DNA of 64,000 nt from Parapristionchus giblindavisi (taxonomy: Eukaryota; Nematoda; Chromadorea; Rhabditida; Diplogasteridae): NCBI GenBank assembly GCA_943737045.1, contig CALSFV010000157.1, positions 19,188 to 83,187 of the forward strand, read 5' to 3'. Position 1 is the stretch's first letter. Each line of letters starts with the position of its first letter. The notes beneath the pieces were generated by a model, which was not told the DNA's origin, did no database searches, and worked only from the letters and a program-made list of their open reading frames with translations. A program made the position numbers and the translations under genes. Positions 1-12,499 of the stretch are shown here, piece after piece.

Positions 1-285
1 AAGAATCATTCGAAATGAATGGATATCTTTACGAGGATATAAATCTATTAATCTTTCACGATACATCTATATCTATAAGATCATATCAATTAATGAGATG
101 TAGTCACAATGATATCGCACGACCGTAAATCCAATAGAATATATTTAAATAGGAGCTAAAATGGTAGATACAGTATCCAAAAAAATGAGAAAAAAATGAG
201 CAAAATGAAAGAAAAAGAATGATTTTCTGATATCTGGAAAAAAAGTGCTCTCCAAAAAGTTTAAAAAAAGTGAATTCGTTTAAGA
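1..285. other. AT-rich flank, no gene seen
   Basis: Sequence outside the first foldback element. The short open frames that cross it lack any recognisable domain or splice pattern. I see nothing functional here. Confidence 0.5.
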
Positions 286-2501
286 GACCGGCTCGGTAAG
301 ATTCGAGCATTTTGACCCCCTGCCGGACATTCGCGAGGACTTTCGATCTGAGCCTCAATACTTTCATCATAGACACATACCGGGGGGAGACCGATGAAAG
401 TTATAGAGAAAATGCCCTTAGGCTCAAACCCGGCTCAAATATGTCACATTAATTAAAAAATTGAAAAATTCATATCTTCTCAATCATGATAGCTAGGAAT
501 TTTATTTCTTTTTATTAGTGAATAACATGTCATGCACTCTTACAAACATAGCTGAACAGCAATATCATATCGTTTCGAATATGTTTTTTCGTGTCTGATT
601 TTCAGATTTTTTTTCTTCTATCCTCGTTGAAGAGATACTGCAAGAAAATTCATAGTGCATATTGTAGCCCTGACGACTATGTACATGGTGGTCATATTCC
701 CTTGGCCAGCCAGTTTGTCATAAGCCTCGAGAATTGCAACTGAATGTGAGATATGTGCAAATTTCAAAAATCGAAAATTAAATTTCTTGAAATTCGCAAG
801 AGTAAGAGGTAGCTTTATTATGTCATTTTACTCGTAGTGATGAGCGTACATGGGAAAAATATACAAATAGACTCGGACTACATTTTTAAAAAATTGAGAA
901 AAATAATTATTTTATTTTTATTTTTTCAACTCCCACATTCAGTCGACCGTCAAGACAAGTTGATTCATAGGGCGGATGGTGACTGATGCATGTGCGTTTG
1001 CAGAGACGACTGCCACGTGAATAATCGTCGTTTCGCAGATCTCGAATTTATTTTTTTATTTATCAAACTTGAATATTTATATGTTTCTTTCATATAAATC
1101 GGTTGGAAGGTAGCGTACTGCATCCACAGCTATACCATTTCTATCAGTAGGAGTATACGGTATTGAACTACTGTAATCGCCAGAAATCGCGAACTGATTT
1201 TTTTTTCAGTCGATTCATGATTTTCAACCATGACCCCGGGTTCATGGTTGAGAATGGCTGAGGTAGAAAAAATCATGATGATCCCAGACCAAATACTATG
1301 TGACATTATATCAACAGTGAGCCAACTTTTATTTTTATGGATACCATAACTCGAATTACCGTACTAGTAATGCACGCACCTGAATTTTCCGAGAATCTCA
1401 CCACATTATTATAGGATACGGTAGCTAGATTACGGTAATTCGAGTTATGGTATCCATAAAAATAAAAGTTGGCCCACTTATTATATAATGCTAAATAGTA
1501 TTTGGTCTGGGATCATCATGAATTTTTCGACCTCATCCATTCTCAACCATGAACCCGGGGTCATGGTTAAGAATCATAGGTCGACTGAAAAAAAATCAGT
1601 TCGCGATTTCTGGCGATTACAGTAGTTCAATACCGTATACTCCTACTGATAGAAATGGTATAGCTTTGGATGCAGTACGCTACCTTCCAACCGATTTATA
1701 TGAAAGAAACATATAAATATTCAAGTTTGATAAATAAAAAAATAAATTCGAGATCTGCGAAACGACGATTCTTCACGTGGCAGTCGTCTCTGCAAACGCA
1801 CATGCATCAGTCACCATCCGCCCTATGAATCAACTTGTCTTGACGGTCGACTGAATGTGGGAGTTGAAAAAATAAAAATAAAATAATTATTTCTCTCAAT
1901 TTTTTAAAAATGTAGTCCGAGTCTATTTGTATATTTTTCCTATGTACGCTCATCACTACGAGTAAAATGACATAATAAAGCTACCTCTTACTCTTGCGAA
2001 TTTCAAGAAATTTAATTTTCGATTTTTGAAATTTGCACATATCTCACATTCAGTTGCAATTCTCGAGGCTTATGACAAACTGGCTGGCCAAGGGAATATG
2101 ACCACCATGTACATAATCGTCAGGGCTACAATATGCGCTATGAATTTTCTTGCAGTATCTCTTCAACGAGGATAGAAGAAAAAAAATCTGAAAATCAGAC
2201 ACGAAAAAACATATTCGAAACGATATGATATTGCTGTTCAGCTATGTTTGTAAGAGTGCATGACATGTTATTCACTAATAAAAAGAAATAAAATTCCTAG
2301 CTATCATGATTGAGAAGATATGAATTTTTCAATTTTTTAATTAATGTGACATATTTGAGCCGGGTTTGAGCCTAAGGGCATTTTCTCTATAACTTTCATC
2401 GGTCTCCCCCCGGTATGTGTCTATGATGAAAGTATTGAGGCCCAGATCGAAATTCCTCGCGAATGTCCGGACCATGCTCGAGTCTTACCGAGCCGGTCTC
2501 T
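286..2501. mobile_element. 2.2-kb foldback element (family FB-E)
   Basis: A nearly perfect palindrome. The left arm 286-1363 begins AGAGACCGGCTCGG and reappears inverted as 1431-2501, leaving a loop of only about 67 bp. TTA lies outside the left end and TAA outside the right, so a short target duplication is possible. No transposase-like frame is present, so it is a non-autonomous foldback or MITE-like unit. Its inner ~330 bp (1140-1650: 'tcagtaggagt', 'aatcgcgaactgatt', 'ttcatggttga') is shared with the element at 59225-59820. Arm identity is high, with scattered single-base differences, so it is fairly young or kept similar by conversion. Confidence 0.85.
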
Positions 2502-2968
2502 TAATTTGATATTTTATAGGTAGAGTCCCTCGAATATTCTCGTGAAGAAAATGAAGACAGAAAGGTAGCAAAAGCTATTCTACATACCCTATGCTTATTC
2601 ACCTTATTTATAGTTAGAAACATGAATGAACTATCAGGTCCGTCCAGGGAAAGCCACTATTTTTGTATAGGCATGATCTATTTATTATATAAATAAAATA
2701 TTCTGAGAAGAAATGAATGGAGTAAGGATAGAGATGAAATGGATTATAAGTAAGGAAGACTAATGAACCTATCACTCTTTGAGTGAGAGAGATCATATGT
2801 GGGAGACATCGATGACATACAAATCAATCGTATATCTTTCATATGTATATAATAAATCAAGATTACATATACGTAGTAATCAATAATAACTAGGGTAGAA
2901 AGAATAGATTGAATTGGATGAATTAGGCTAATAAATATATTCATAATATACCTATTGGATCATCTTAA
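2502..2968. other. intergenic AT-rich stretch
   Basis: About 470 bp between two foldback elements. Only short frames of biased composition; no splice signals, RNA gene or repeat was recognised. Confidence 0.5.
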
Positions 2969-4374
2969 ATCACGCTATCTGGGAAATCCACATAGGTGCG
3001 GTATCGATGAAAAATGATTTTTTCTGTTTTATGTATGATAATTACAGGCTCCATGAGTGAAGTACACTGGTACTTGGAAATTGCTTCCAATTGAAAATTC
3101 GCTTGAGGTTGTGACCACACAACGATTTGGCGCCTTTTCCTAAAAAGTTTATTTGGAATCCAATCGATGCGGGAGTGGGCTCAATCGAATCCTTAGCTAA
3201 TTCTAAGAAACTATTGTCTAGGTGAGTTTTTTGATCAACGGACAACGAAGGCTGGAATCGGGAATTTTCGAAAAAAAATCACATTTAATTAATTTTCACT
3301 ATTTCACTATAACAAGCCTACAACTTTTTATTTGCTCAATCGCTTCTAAATATCATAACACATCTTCAGTTTGAAAATTATAATTTTTTAAAAATATGAA
3401 TAATGCGAACAAATCGTTTTTATAACGAAAATCGTAATTATGGTGTGCACCTACAGTAATCCCTAATCGGTCAATTTGGAAATTTGATAGTTTTAAACAT
3501 ATTTTACCGCTGTTCTTGACGTGACTAAGGTATACGACTACTCCTCGTCTTCGGAGTGCACCCGTGCCCAAGTGCTGATGTTGATGAAAATTGACATTTT
3601 TCGTAAATTGATCACTATTTCGTTGTTTGTGATCCAATATCGATAAAAATTGGATCATTATTCCATTTTACCATTTATACAAACATACTAAAAAATAAAG
3701 AGAAACGGTTGACTGCGAAGAAAGTTATTGCTGAAAAACCAAAATATCATAGAATATTGGCCAGCACTTTACCGTGCAGGTGCGCTCCGAAGTAGTCGTA
3801 TACCTCAGTCATGTCAAGAACAGCGGTGAAATATGTTTAAAACTATCAAATTTCCAAATTGAGCGATTAGGGATTACTGTAGGTGCACACCATAATTACG
3901 ATTTTCGTTATAAAAACGATTTGTTCGCATTATTCATATTTTTAAAAAATTATGATTTTCAAACTGAAGATGTGTTATGATATTTAGAAGCGATTGAGCA
4001 AATAAAAAGTTGTAGGCTTGTTATAGTGAAATAGAGAAAATTAATTAAATGTGATTTTTTTTCGAAAATTCCCGATTCCAGCCTTCGTTGTCCGTTGATC
4101 AAAAAACTCACCTAGACAATAGTTTCTTAGAATTAGCTAAGGATTCGATTGAGCCCACTCCCGCATCGATTGGATTCCAAATAAACTTTTTAGGAAAAGG
4201 CGCCAAATCGTTGTGTGGTCACCCCCTGAAGCGAATTTTCAATTGGAAGCAATTTCCAAGTACCAGTGTACTTCACTCATGGAGCCTGTAATTATCATAC
4301 ATAAAACAGAAAAAATCATTTTTCATCGATACCAAAAAATATTCCAGTTATTGAATTCTCTCAGATAGTGCTTT
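2969..4374. mobile_element. foldback element FB-A, copy 1
   Basis: Ends CACGCTATCTGGGAAA and its approximate complement CTCAGATAGTG, flanked by TTAA on both sides (2965-2968 and 4375-4378). Two ~650-bp arms are inverted around a ~200-bp loop near 3590-3770. Each arm carries an outward-facing open frame (3042-3245 minus, 4088-4291 plus) with key string [11 protein letters not shown]. The arms can be told apart: the left reads GHNL and the right GHPL, while further in the left reads NYNFQTEDVL and the right NYDFQTEDVL. The loop is inverted relative to copy 5 at 54621-56026. No transposase is present. Confidence 0.88.
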
Positions 4375-5686
4375 TTAACTTATATGAATAAAATGAATGA
4401 ACTGTTGAAAATGAATGAAAGTGGAATGGATGAAGAGAGAAAGTAGACAATTGCAATGACGATACCAGGACATTAGATTGGATCAGAGAAGGAGAGGGAG
4501 AGAGAGTGAGAGAGGGAGAGAGAGGGAGGGAGAGAGAGAGGGGGGAGAGAGAGGGAGAGAGGGGGGGGGGAGAGAGAGGATAAGGTAGAGGGAGAAGAAT
4601 AAGGATAGACTGGAGACACGTTGAGATGACATTAGAAGATAATCGAAAAGGAATGAATAGAAAGAAGGAATGCACTAATTATTAATATTAATTTATTAGT
4701 ATTTAAGAAATTTGAATCAATCATTTTTAACGTAATACAATTCTTAATTTGATGCATACACATTATTCATTAAATAGTAATTTAATTTAATTTATCATAC
4801 ATTGAATAAAAGTGACAACAAGTGATAAATGAATAGTGTGAATAATGTTGAGGCGAGGGGGTCGGAGAGAGGGAGGGATGGATCTCACTGTGTATCGTCG
4901 CTTCCAGGTTCAATATATTAGGGTGGAGGAGGCCCTAAGCGGGAAGAGGACCGCTTTAGATAGAGAATAGCCAAATTACAAGACTTGTTCCATGAATAAA
5001 ATTTATATTTCCTTTTGATTCATTGTATCGACCGTAACCTACGTTTTGCAGAAATTCCAAATGCACAAAATATTCTCTCCCAAAATGAAAAAAAAAGCTT
5101 GAGGCTCTTCGAAAAGCCTAAAAAATAAATTCGCCCAAACGAAAATCTCGGCAGTATATGTATAGTATCTATCGATTAGCCTTCTCCATTATCGATGCTG
5201 TGATCTAGATATCGCAGCATTTTCGTCGTTCTTCATATTTTATTCGATATTTATTATTTACAGAATATTTGTTACTTTCTCTTGCTCAAGAATCGATAAA
5301 TTATTATTATTCAATCCTATTTTTTTTATTCTTTTCAACTTATATATGAATAAATATGAAGATATTAGTCGATTATATATCTTATACTCTAACAATAATT
5401 AAATTAAGCATATACAGAGTAAAAGTACCGTCAGAACGAGAGAAAACGAAACAAGTGGGAGATTATACGGGAAAATCTCTTAATCTTCAATGTGTTTCAG
5501 TAAAGAAACGATTATCTTTCATGGCAATAGGGCCTACCCTTCATTACACTCTAACCTATGTTAGTTTCAATATCTAAGATTCGTATTTCATTTATTTCAG
5601 AAGTGTCCTTCTCATCATATGCACTTTTCTCCATGGTCACTTTAAAGGAAGTGTACAGATAAAGATATATGAGTCCGTTTGTGTGA
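4375..5686. other. intergenic, with a GA-rich patch
   Basis: No gene recognised. 4483-4583 is a GGGAGA-type purine tract. A slightly GC-richer patch at 4850-4970 (a run of GGGAGG, then 'ggtggaggaggccctaagcggg') may be old repeat. The plus-strand frame 5356-5577 has no recognisable domain, and I do not call it a gene. Confidence 0.5.
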
Positions 5687-6249
5687 GAATCGACTAAGTG
5701 CCGGTACAGTAAAAAAATCAAACTTTGGGGATCGGGGTTCTCAAGGGTGCTGATGACGATGGGCATGTTAATTTTGCACCTAGAGAGACCGTTGAGGCCA
5801 GACAACGTCCCGTTGAAATCGCGTTTTTAGTTATTTCTCTCGCCTCTTGCATCCATTCCAGCGGCAAAATGACTAGACTTAAAGTTGATTTTCTCGAAAA
5901 ACATCTTCTTTCTACGGGGTCCTGGAACGATTCCGATCTATGTATCACAAAATACACTTTTGTCTTTGATACAAATTCAAATTTTGAAAATCTCAGAAAC
6001 TTTTCCATGAAAAATGAATTATACAGGCGCGATTGCCATAAAATTCTGCCCCGGAGGAAATAATCTGCAAATTTTAGCATCATCGTATGACGAGAAATAA
6101 TTTAAAACGCGATTTCAACGCGACGTCCTCAGGCCTCAACCGTCTAGGTGAAAAATGAATATGACCATCGTCATCAGCACCCTTCAGAACCCCGATCACC
6201 AAAATTTGATTTTTTGACTGTGCCAGAATTCACTGATTTTAGTTGATTC
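5687..6249. mobile_element. short imperfect foldback element
   Basis: GAATCGACTAAG at the left end and CTGATTTTAGTTGATTC at the right end are complementary with mismatches. The inner segment 5728-5830 ('ggggttct..agggtgctgatgacgatgg', 'gttgaggcc') recurs inverted at 6095-6200. Arms are about 150 bp around a ~270-bp loop. Arm divergence is clearly greater than in the neighbouring elements, so this is an older insertion. The frames inside it mirror each other on the two strands and are not genes. Confidence 0.7.
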
Positions 6250-6665
6250 TTACGAAAGCGGCCTCATATGATTATAGATGCGAATAGATTTAGAGAGGGC
6301 GATAACAATTCTGATGGGGCTTCAGGTACACATTTTACAGATGCAAAAAAGGTAATGAAAATGTAGAATGAATCGATAAATTGAAAAAAGAATATATTGA
6401 TTGAATATGAAATAATAATGAGTTAAGAGGATAAAGATATCGATCTAACAAGGGAATGACCAACCATCCCCGTCGAGTTATGACTAGTGACATATACCAT
6501 TCGAATCACCATGTGATTCTGATACTACATCGTTAATGACTGGACTCAAACGTTTATGATCTTCGAAAAAATCGATATTGAAATTCGGCCAAATTCGTGT
6601 GGTTTTCTACACAACGCATGTGGATGGGTTGGTGAACTCTACTATCTTCTTCCCAAACATCGGCT

Positions 6666-6735
6666 CGTGTAGTGTAGTGGATAAGATGCATGCGTTTACT
6701 TTTGACTGTCAAGGGTTCGACCCCCCTTGCCGCAC
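6666..6735 (+). other. tRNA-like segment (possible SINE-type head)
   Basis: 'gtgtagtggataagatgc' resembles a tRNA D-arm/A box, and 'gggttcgaccccc' followed by 'ttgccgcac' resembles a T-arm/B box and 3' acceptor strand. The spacing between the boxes fits a tRNA, but the anticodon arm does not pair and the 5' acceptor strand is missing, so it is not a functional tRNA. The inverted partner lies at 7206-7258 plus 8676-8697 in the other FB-C arm, split by the FB-A insertion. Confidence 0.4.
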
Positions 6736-7258
6736 TTTTATTTTGCTGATTTTGTTGCTGTAGAAAGTTTGAAATGTTTTGCTGTGATTATAGAAAAACA
6801 AGAACACACTCAACACGTTTGAACAACAAAATGAGTGAAGTAAGGAAAATACAGTTTTCACATCTGTGGCACATAATGAATGAATAGGAAGAACAATGAC
6901 ATCAAGGCTTTGGAAGACAGTCCAAGAAGAAATGGAAGCACTTACCGTACTCGCATGATCTTTGATCTTTGAACTCTCATTGCTGTTTTTCAGGTCATTC
7001 ATTGCATGACATCGACCTCGGGTGAGGGAGAGGGAGAAGGAGATTTTTAAAAAAATGCCATAAACAAAAAGATCAAAGTTCAATTTTCCTTGAGGAGTGT
7101 TTTTCCATCAAGAAAACTTACTGAATGTGTTCTTTTTTCTAGCTTTCATAATCACAGCAAAACATTTCAAACTTTCTACAGCAACAAAATCAGCAAAAGA
7201 AAAGTGCGGCAAGGGGGGTCGAACCCTTGACAGTCAAAAGTAAACGCAGGCATCTTAT

Positions 7259-8675
7259 AAAACACTATCTGAGAGAATTCAACAACTCGGATATTTTTTG
7301 GTATCGATGAAAAATAGATTTTTCTGTTTTATGTATGATAATTACAGGCTCAATGAGTGAAGTTCACTGGCACTTGGAAATTCCTTCCAATTGAAAATTC
7401 GCTTCAGGAGGTGACCACACAACGATTTGGCGCCTTTTCCTAAAAGGTTTATTTTGAATCCAATCGATGCGGGAGTGGACGCAATCGACTCCTTAGCCAA
7501 TTCTAAGAAACTATTATCAAGGGGAGTTTTTCGATCAACGGTCAACGAAGGCTGGAATTTTGAATTTTCGAAAAAAATTTCACATTTAATTAATTTTCAC
7601 TATTTTGCTACAACAACCCTACGTTTTTTTATTTGCTTAATCGATTCTAAATATCATAACACAGCTTCAGTTTAAAAATCATAATTTTTTAAAAATACGA
7701 TTGCAGTGAATAAATCATTTTTATAATGAAGTCGTGAATTATGGTGTGGCACCTACAGTATCCCGAATCGATCAATTTAGAAATCTGGTAGTTTTAAACA
7801 TATTTTACCGCTGTTCCTGACGTGAATAAGGTATACGACTACTCCTCGTCTTCGGAGTGCACCCGTGCCCAGGTGCTGATGTCGATGAAAATTGACAATT
7901 TTCGTAAATTGATCAATATTTCGTTGTTTGTGATCCAATATCGATAAAAATTGGATCACTATACCATATTATCATCTATGCAAACATACTAAAAAATAAT
8001 GAGAATCGGTTGACTGCGAAGAAAGTTATTGTTGAAAAACCAAAATATTGTAGAATATTTGCCAGCACTGTACCGTGTAGGTGCACTCCGAAGACGAGGA
8101 GTAGTCGTATACCTTAGTCATGTCAGGAACAGCGGTAAAATATGTTTAAAACTACCAGATTTCTAAATTGATCGATTCGGGATACTGTAGGTGCCACACC
8201 ATAATTCACGACTTCATTATAAAAATGATTTATTCACCGTAATCGTATTTTTTAAAAATTATGATTTTTAAACTGAAGCTGTGTTATGATATTTAGAAGC
8301 GATTAAGCAAATAAAAAAACGTAGGGTTGTTGTAGCAAAATAGTGAAAATTAATTAAATGTGAATTTTTTTTCGAAAATTCAAAATTCCAGCCTTCGTTG
8401 ACCGTTGATCGAAAAACTCCCCTTGATAATAGTTTCTTAGAATTAGCTAAGGAGTCGATTGCGTCCACTCCCGCATCGATTGGATTCAAAATAAACCTTT
8501 TAGGAAAAGGCGCCAAATCGTTGTGTGGTCACCTCTTGAAGCGAATTTTCAATTGGAAGGAATTTCCAAGTGCCAGTGAACTTCACTCATTGAGCCTGTA
8601 ATTATCATACATAAAACAGAAAAATCCATTTTTCGTCGATACCGCACCTATGTCGATTTTCTAAGATAGTGTGTT
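7259..8675. mobile_element. foldback element FB-A, copy 2, inside FB-C
   Basis: Terminal AACACTATCT and AGATAGTGTG, with TTAT duplicated outside (7255-7258 and 8676-8679). The uninterrupted target, 'ggataagatgc', is visible in the other FB-C arm at 6688, which proves insertion. The arms carry frames 7342-7545 (minus) and 8398-8601 (plus), homologous to those of the other FB-A copies but with several amino-acid changes. Both arms read GHLLKR at the position where copies 1 and 5 read GHNL or GHPL. Confidence 0.88.
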
Positions 8676-9485
8676 TTATCCACTACACTACACGAGTCGA
8701 TGTTTGGGAAGAAGATAGTAGAGTTCACTAACCCATCCGCATGCGTTGTGTAGAAAACCACACGAATTTGGCCGAATTTCAACATCGATTTTCTCGAAGA
8801 TCATAAACGTTTGAGTCCAGTCACTAAAGATGTAGTATCAGAATCACATGGTGATTCGAATGGTATATCACGGGTCTCCGGTAAAAGTGTAGCAACGCCT
8901 GCCACTAGGAAAATTTTTTTGTCTCCGATTTCGATGAAAGTCGGTTAGTGGGTGTGGTTGGGTGGCATGAGAAGGCCTAGCCACTTGATTTGGCCAAAAT
9001 TGCAGATTATCGATTTTTTGTGATCTACCCTGAAAATGATGATAACTCGGTTCATTTTCATCGTACAACGAGCTGATAGGTGTCATTCGAACCGTATTCG
9101 AATGCTCTTCAAAAAAGTTGTTTATGATCCGATCGCTGATATGTCGTCTTCAGGGCGAAAAACGCGAAAATCAAATTTTTATCCCAAAAATGTGACCTGT
9201 TCTCGAAAATTTTCTCTTGGGATCATCCGTATTATTGCACAAATTATGTCTTCAAACCATGCACGATATCCCTATATAGTTCATTGCTCGTATCTCTTGG
9301 CCCGGAAGGTCGATTATTAGATAGCTACTGGACTTAGTCGATTTTTAGCACTTTCCGTTTTTTGATCGTATCTCACTTCAAAGTTGTCCAAATACCTTTT
9401 CAAAAACATAGAAATGATTCTCTCGAAAAGGAGATTAAAGAGGTTTTTATTGTCTAAATTGCTATACCAAGCCGTTTTCGAGTTA

Positions 9486-9861
9486 TCAAAGAAAATTGCT
9501 CCAATTTAGTGTTTTCACCGCTTTCATGTGTTGAACTGTGTTGATGTGTCGCGGATGCTTTGGTGCATGCTCGTATTCCTTGAACGATTTCGAAATGGAA
9601 CCGATTCCGACTCCTTGCTGAACCTCCTCGAGCATTCTCTTGTACAGTCCAAAGGCGAAATCCATTATGTACACTCTCTCGGGTCTAATCTTGTGCTCTC
9701 CTCTATCCCAGTGACACTCGAGGTTCCAGTGAAGGAGGAAAGGACTTATCAACTACCCTCGCATTTGACCAGCGATGTTGATATCTGCACAATATTTGCT
9801 CAATTATATAACAGTTTATAATGTGGAGTAAACATATTTGTAGAATTGACTGCATTCTCTG
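9486..9861 (-). pseudogene. captured exon-like fragment in the FB-B core
   Basis: Minus-strand translation from about 9752 down to 9486 contains RPERVYIMDFAFGLYKRML and EHAPKHPRHINTVQHMKAV. Base composition and codon use are richer in GC than the surrounding arms, and this core is not part of the palindrome. The string VYIMDF followed by AFG vaguely recalls the DFG region of nematode CK1/TTBK-type kinases, but upstream kinase motifs are not visible, so I do not claim the family. A frame change near 9750 suggests it is broken. Most likely a host gene fragment picked up by the element. Confidence 0.35.
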
Positions 9862-10584
9862 TTCAACACATGAAAGCGGTGAAAACACTAAATTGGAGCA
9901 ATTTTCTTTGATAACTCGAAAACGGCTTGGTATAGCAATTTAGACAATAAAAACCTCTTTAATCTCCTTTGCGAGAGAATCATTTCTATGTTTTTGAAAA
10001 GGTATTTGGACAACTTTGAAGTGAGATACGATCAAAAAACGGAAAGTGCTAAAAATCGACTAAGTCCAGTAGCTATCTAGTAATCGACCTTCCGGGCCAA
10101 GAGATACGAGCAATGAACTATATAGGGATATCGTGCATGGTTTGAAGACATAATTTGTGCAATAATACGGATGATCCCAAGAGAAAATTTTCGAGAACAG
10201 GTCACATTTTTGGGAAAAAAATTTGATTTTCGCGTTTTTCGCCCTGAAGACGACATATCAGCGATCGGATCATAAACAACTTTTTTGAAGAGCATTCGAA
10301 TACGGTTCGAATCACACCTATCAGCTCGTTGTACGATGAAAATGAACCGAGTTATGATCATTTTCATGGTAGATCACAAAAAATCGATAATCTGCAATTT
10401 TGGCCAAATCAAGTGGCTAGGCCTTCTCATGCCACCCAACCACACCCACTAACCGACTTTCATCGAAATCGGAGACAAAAAATTTTTCCTAGTGGCAAAA
10501 CCGGCCGTTTTTGCTACACTTTTACAGGAGACCCGTGATATGTCACTAGTCATAACTCGACGGGGATGGTTGGTCATTCCCTTG

Positions 10585-12499
10585 TAAATCATTATTTTTT
10601 GTTATGTTTTTTTTGTTTTCTCTTTCGTTTTAAATTGATGAATGAAATGTTTGATAGAAAGGGTAAGATGATATGAATGAATATAATCATTGAAGACACT
10701 TTATCATGGGAAGCCAACTTCTTCGGTCACCTTCAGAATCGGAAGATGCTCATCAGAAGACTAACATCAATATTCTGGGACTGTCGGATGTAAGAAGAGC
10801 TTCCCCCCTCCCATGCGCATCAGATACCACTCTTGATAAATGTGTTTGAAATGAAAATGAAAAAAATGACACTTTTATCATCCTCGTTCATCGAGATTAC
10901 AAATATAAACGAATTTTATTATTATTATTGTTGCAAATTATTGTACCACAAAAACGATTTATAGGAAAGAATTTAAAATCTCGAAGGAACGAACGATTAA
11001 CATTAAAAAAACAAAGACTATATAAAAGTGAAGTAAGATATCAATCAATAATATAAAATTCGACGGAATAATCGATTATATCGATATTGATTATTGATTG
11101 GTTGATTGCATAATGATGGATTAAGAAGGCAATCATTTGATATATCTGAAATTTCGGGTTTAAGACAAAACCCTTCTGATTGAAAAAAATCGTTAAAATT
11201 AGTTATGATACATAGAAAACTTTTTTCTTGTTTAAAATTTTTTTACTTTAGATAACATTTGAATTAAAATATAAAAGGTACGATTTAAAAAAATGACCTC
11301 TTTGAAGGGATAAACTGGGATCAGAACGTTTACCTGGTCTGAAAATTATATTATTTAGTTATTTTTTTGATAATAAGGAGGTTCGTTTAGGCCCCCTCTG
11401 AATATGATTTATTGAGAGGATTAACAATGATTATTATTAGTTCTTTGTAAGAAGTTCATTGACCTTCTAGTCAATCTTTTATTTCAAATAGTGAAGAGAA
11501 ACATTTATGAAGATTTGATTTAGTGAAATATGAAACCTCCAAGAAGTTCTTCCAATAGCCAAATTACATTTTCCTATTGTTGAAATGAATAATATTATAA
11601 GAATCAGCAGAGAAAAGCTAAATTTCATCTGAAATAAAAAAAGATTTGATGGATTAAAGAATATACAAATAAACGACGAATTTAATTTCTCAAAAAGAGG
11701 ATATTTTTAATGTATGGATGGAGAGCAATAATGATGATATATGAGACAATTAATGAAGAGAACAATACTTATCCAATAATACCTTATTTAAACAATGTAC
11801 ACAATATATAAAGAATGTGAGTAGTCATATATATATATTTATATTTCAAGTTATTTTTTTCACATAAAAATATGACCAATTGTTTGAATAAATGATAAAG
11901 ATAATTTAAACAAAACACAGAATATCTATCTATCCTACTAGATCTCAACTCAAATAAGGATATCATTGATATGAACACTCTATTCCAACTACTTTTCGTC
12001 TCCCTCGATTTCAAAAGAAAATGTCGAGGAACGTAAGATCTTAGTCGACTGTGTAAGATAAAAAAATAAAAAGGCTGACTACGTAATAGGTCGAATATTA
12101 GACATATATATGATGTTATAGAGACACAATGGTATAGATATATATTAAGAGATAGATGAGATACTAATATGGAATAGATGAGAGATTGAAATGAATAGAA
12201 TGAAATGTATATGATGTCATAAGATGGAATATGATTGAGAATGAATAAGATGAAAGAATCATACGAAATAGATGTATACTATATTTCATATCTTTCCTTT
12301 ATAAAGATGAAAGAGATAATAAACTCCTCCCATTTATTAAACAGATGTTTCTGTTACTACGACATATCATACGTAATGAAATTGAATGAATGCAAAGTAG
12401 ATAAGGTTTATATGTATTCATGATACAATAGATCATATGAGATCAATTCAAATTGATATGAATGAATATGAAAATAATGAAATAATGATATGGAATGAA
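10585..12499. other. intergenic region downstream of pole-2
   Basis: About 1.9 kb of AT-rich DNA. 10690-10810 ('gaagccaacttcttcggtcaccttc', 'cttcccccctcccatgcgcatc') is slightly richer in GC and may be repeat-derived. No coding exons or RNA genes were recognised. Confidence 0.5.

Larger units (their letters stand above)
6496..8864. mobile_element. foldback element FB-C, inserted in FB-B
   Basis: Starts ACCATTCGAATCACC and ends with its complement. ATAT flanks both sides (6492-6495 and 8865-8868), matching the single ATAT in the intact FB-B right arm, so this is a clear insertion with a 4-bp (or ambiguous 2-bp TA) duplication. The inner arms pair up to about 6808/7115 ('gtagaaagtttgaaatgtt' against its complement), leaving a ~300-bp loop. 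The right arm is itself split at 7258/8676 by an FB-A element. Confidence 0.85.
6449..10584. mobile_element. outer foldback element FB-B (host of nested insertions)
   Basis: Starts CAAGGGAATGACCAACC and ends with its complement GGTTGGTCATTCCCTTG; TAA is duplicated outside (6446-6448 and 10585-10587). The left arm stops after GTGACATAT (6495) and resumes at CACGGGTCTCC (8869), where the FB-C element is inserted. The right arm (about 9865-10584) shows the uninterrupted order. The two arms meet around a 320-bp core (9540-9860) that is not palindromic and is richer in GC than the arms. No transposase was found. Confidence 0.85.

Noticed and set aside
2965..4378. FB-A as piggyBac-type elements from the TTAA flanks
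   Set aside because: Other copies have GTATAT, ATATAA or TTTTAA flanks, so TTAA is not a fixed target.
5725..6083. Overlapping plus and minus frames of over 110 residues
   Set aside because: They mirror each other over an inverted-repeat element and show no domain.
10690..10755. Second hammerhead candidate (CTGATGAG ... CGAAG on the minus strand)
   Set aside because: The invariant GAAA is broken and stem II does not pair.
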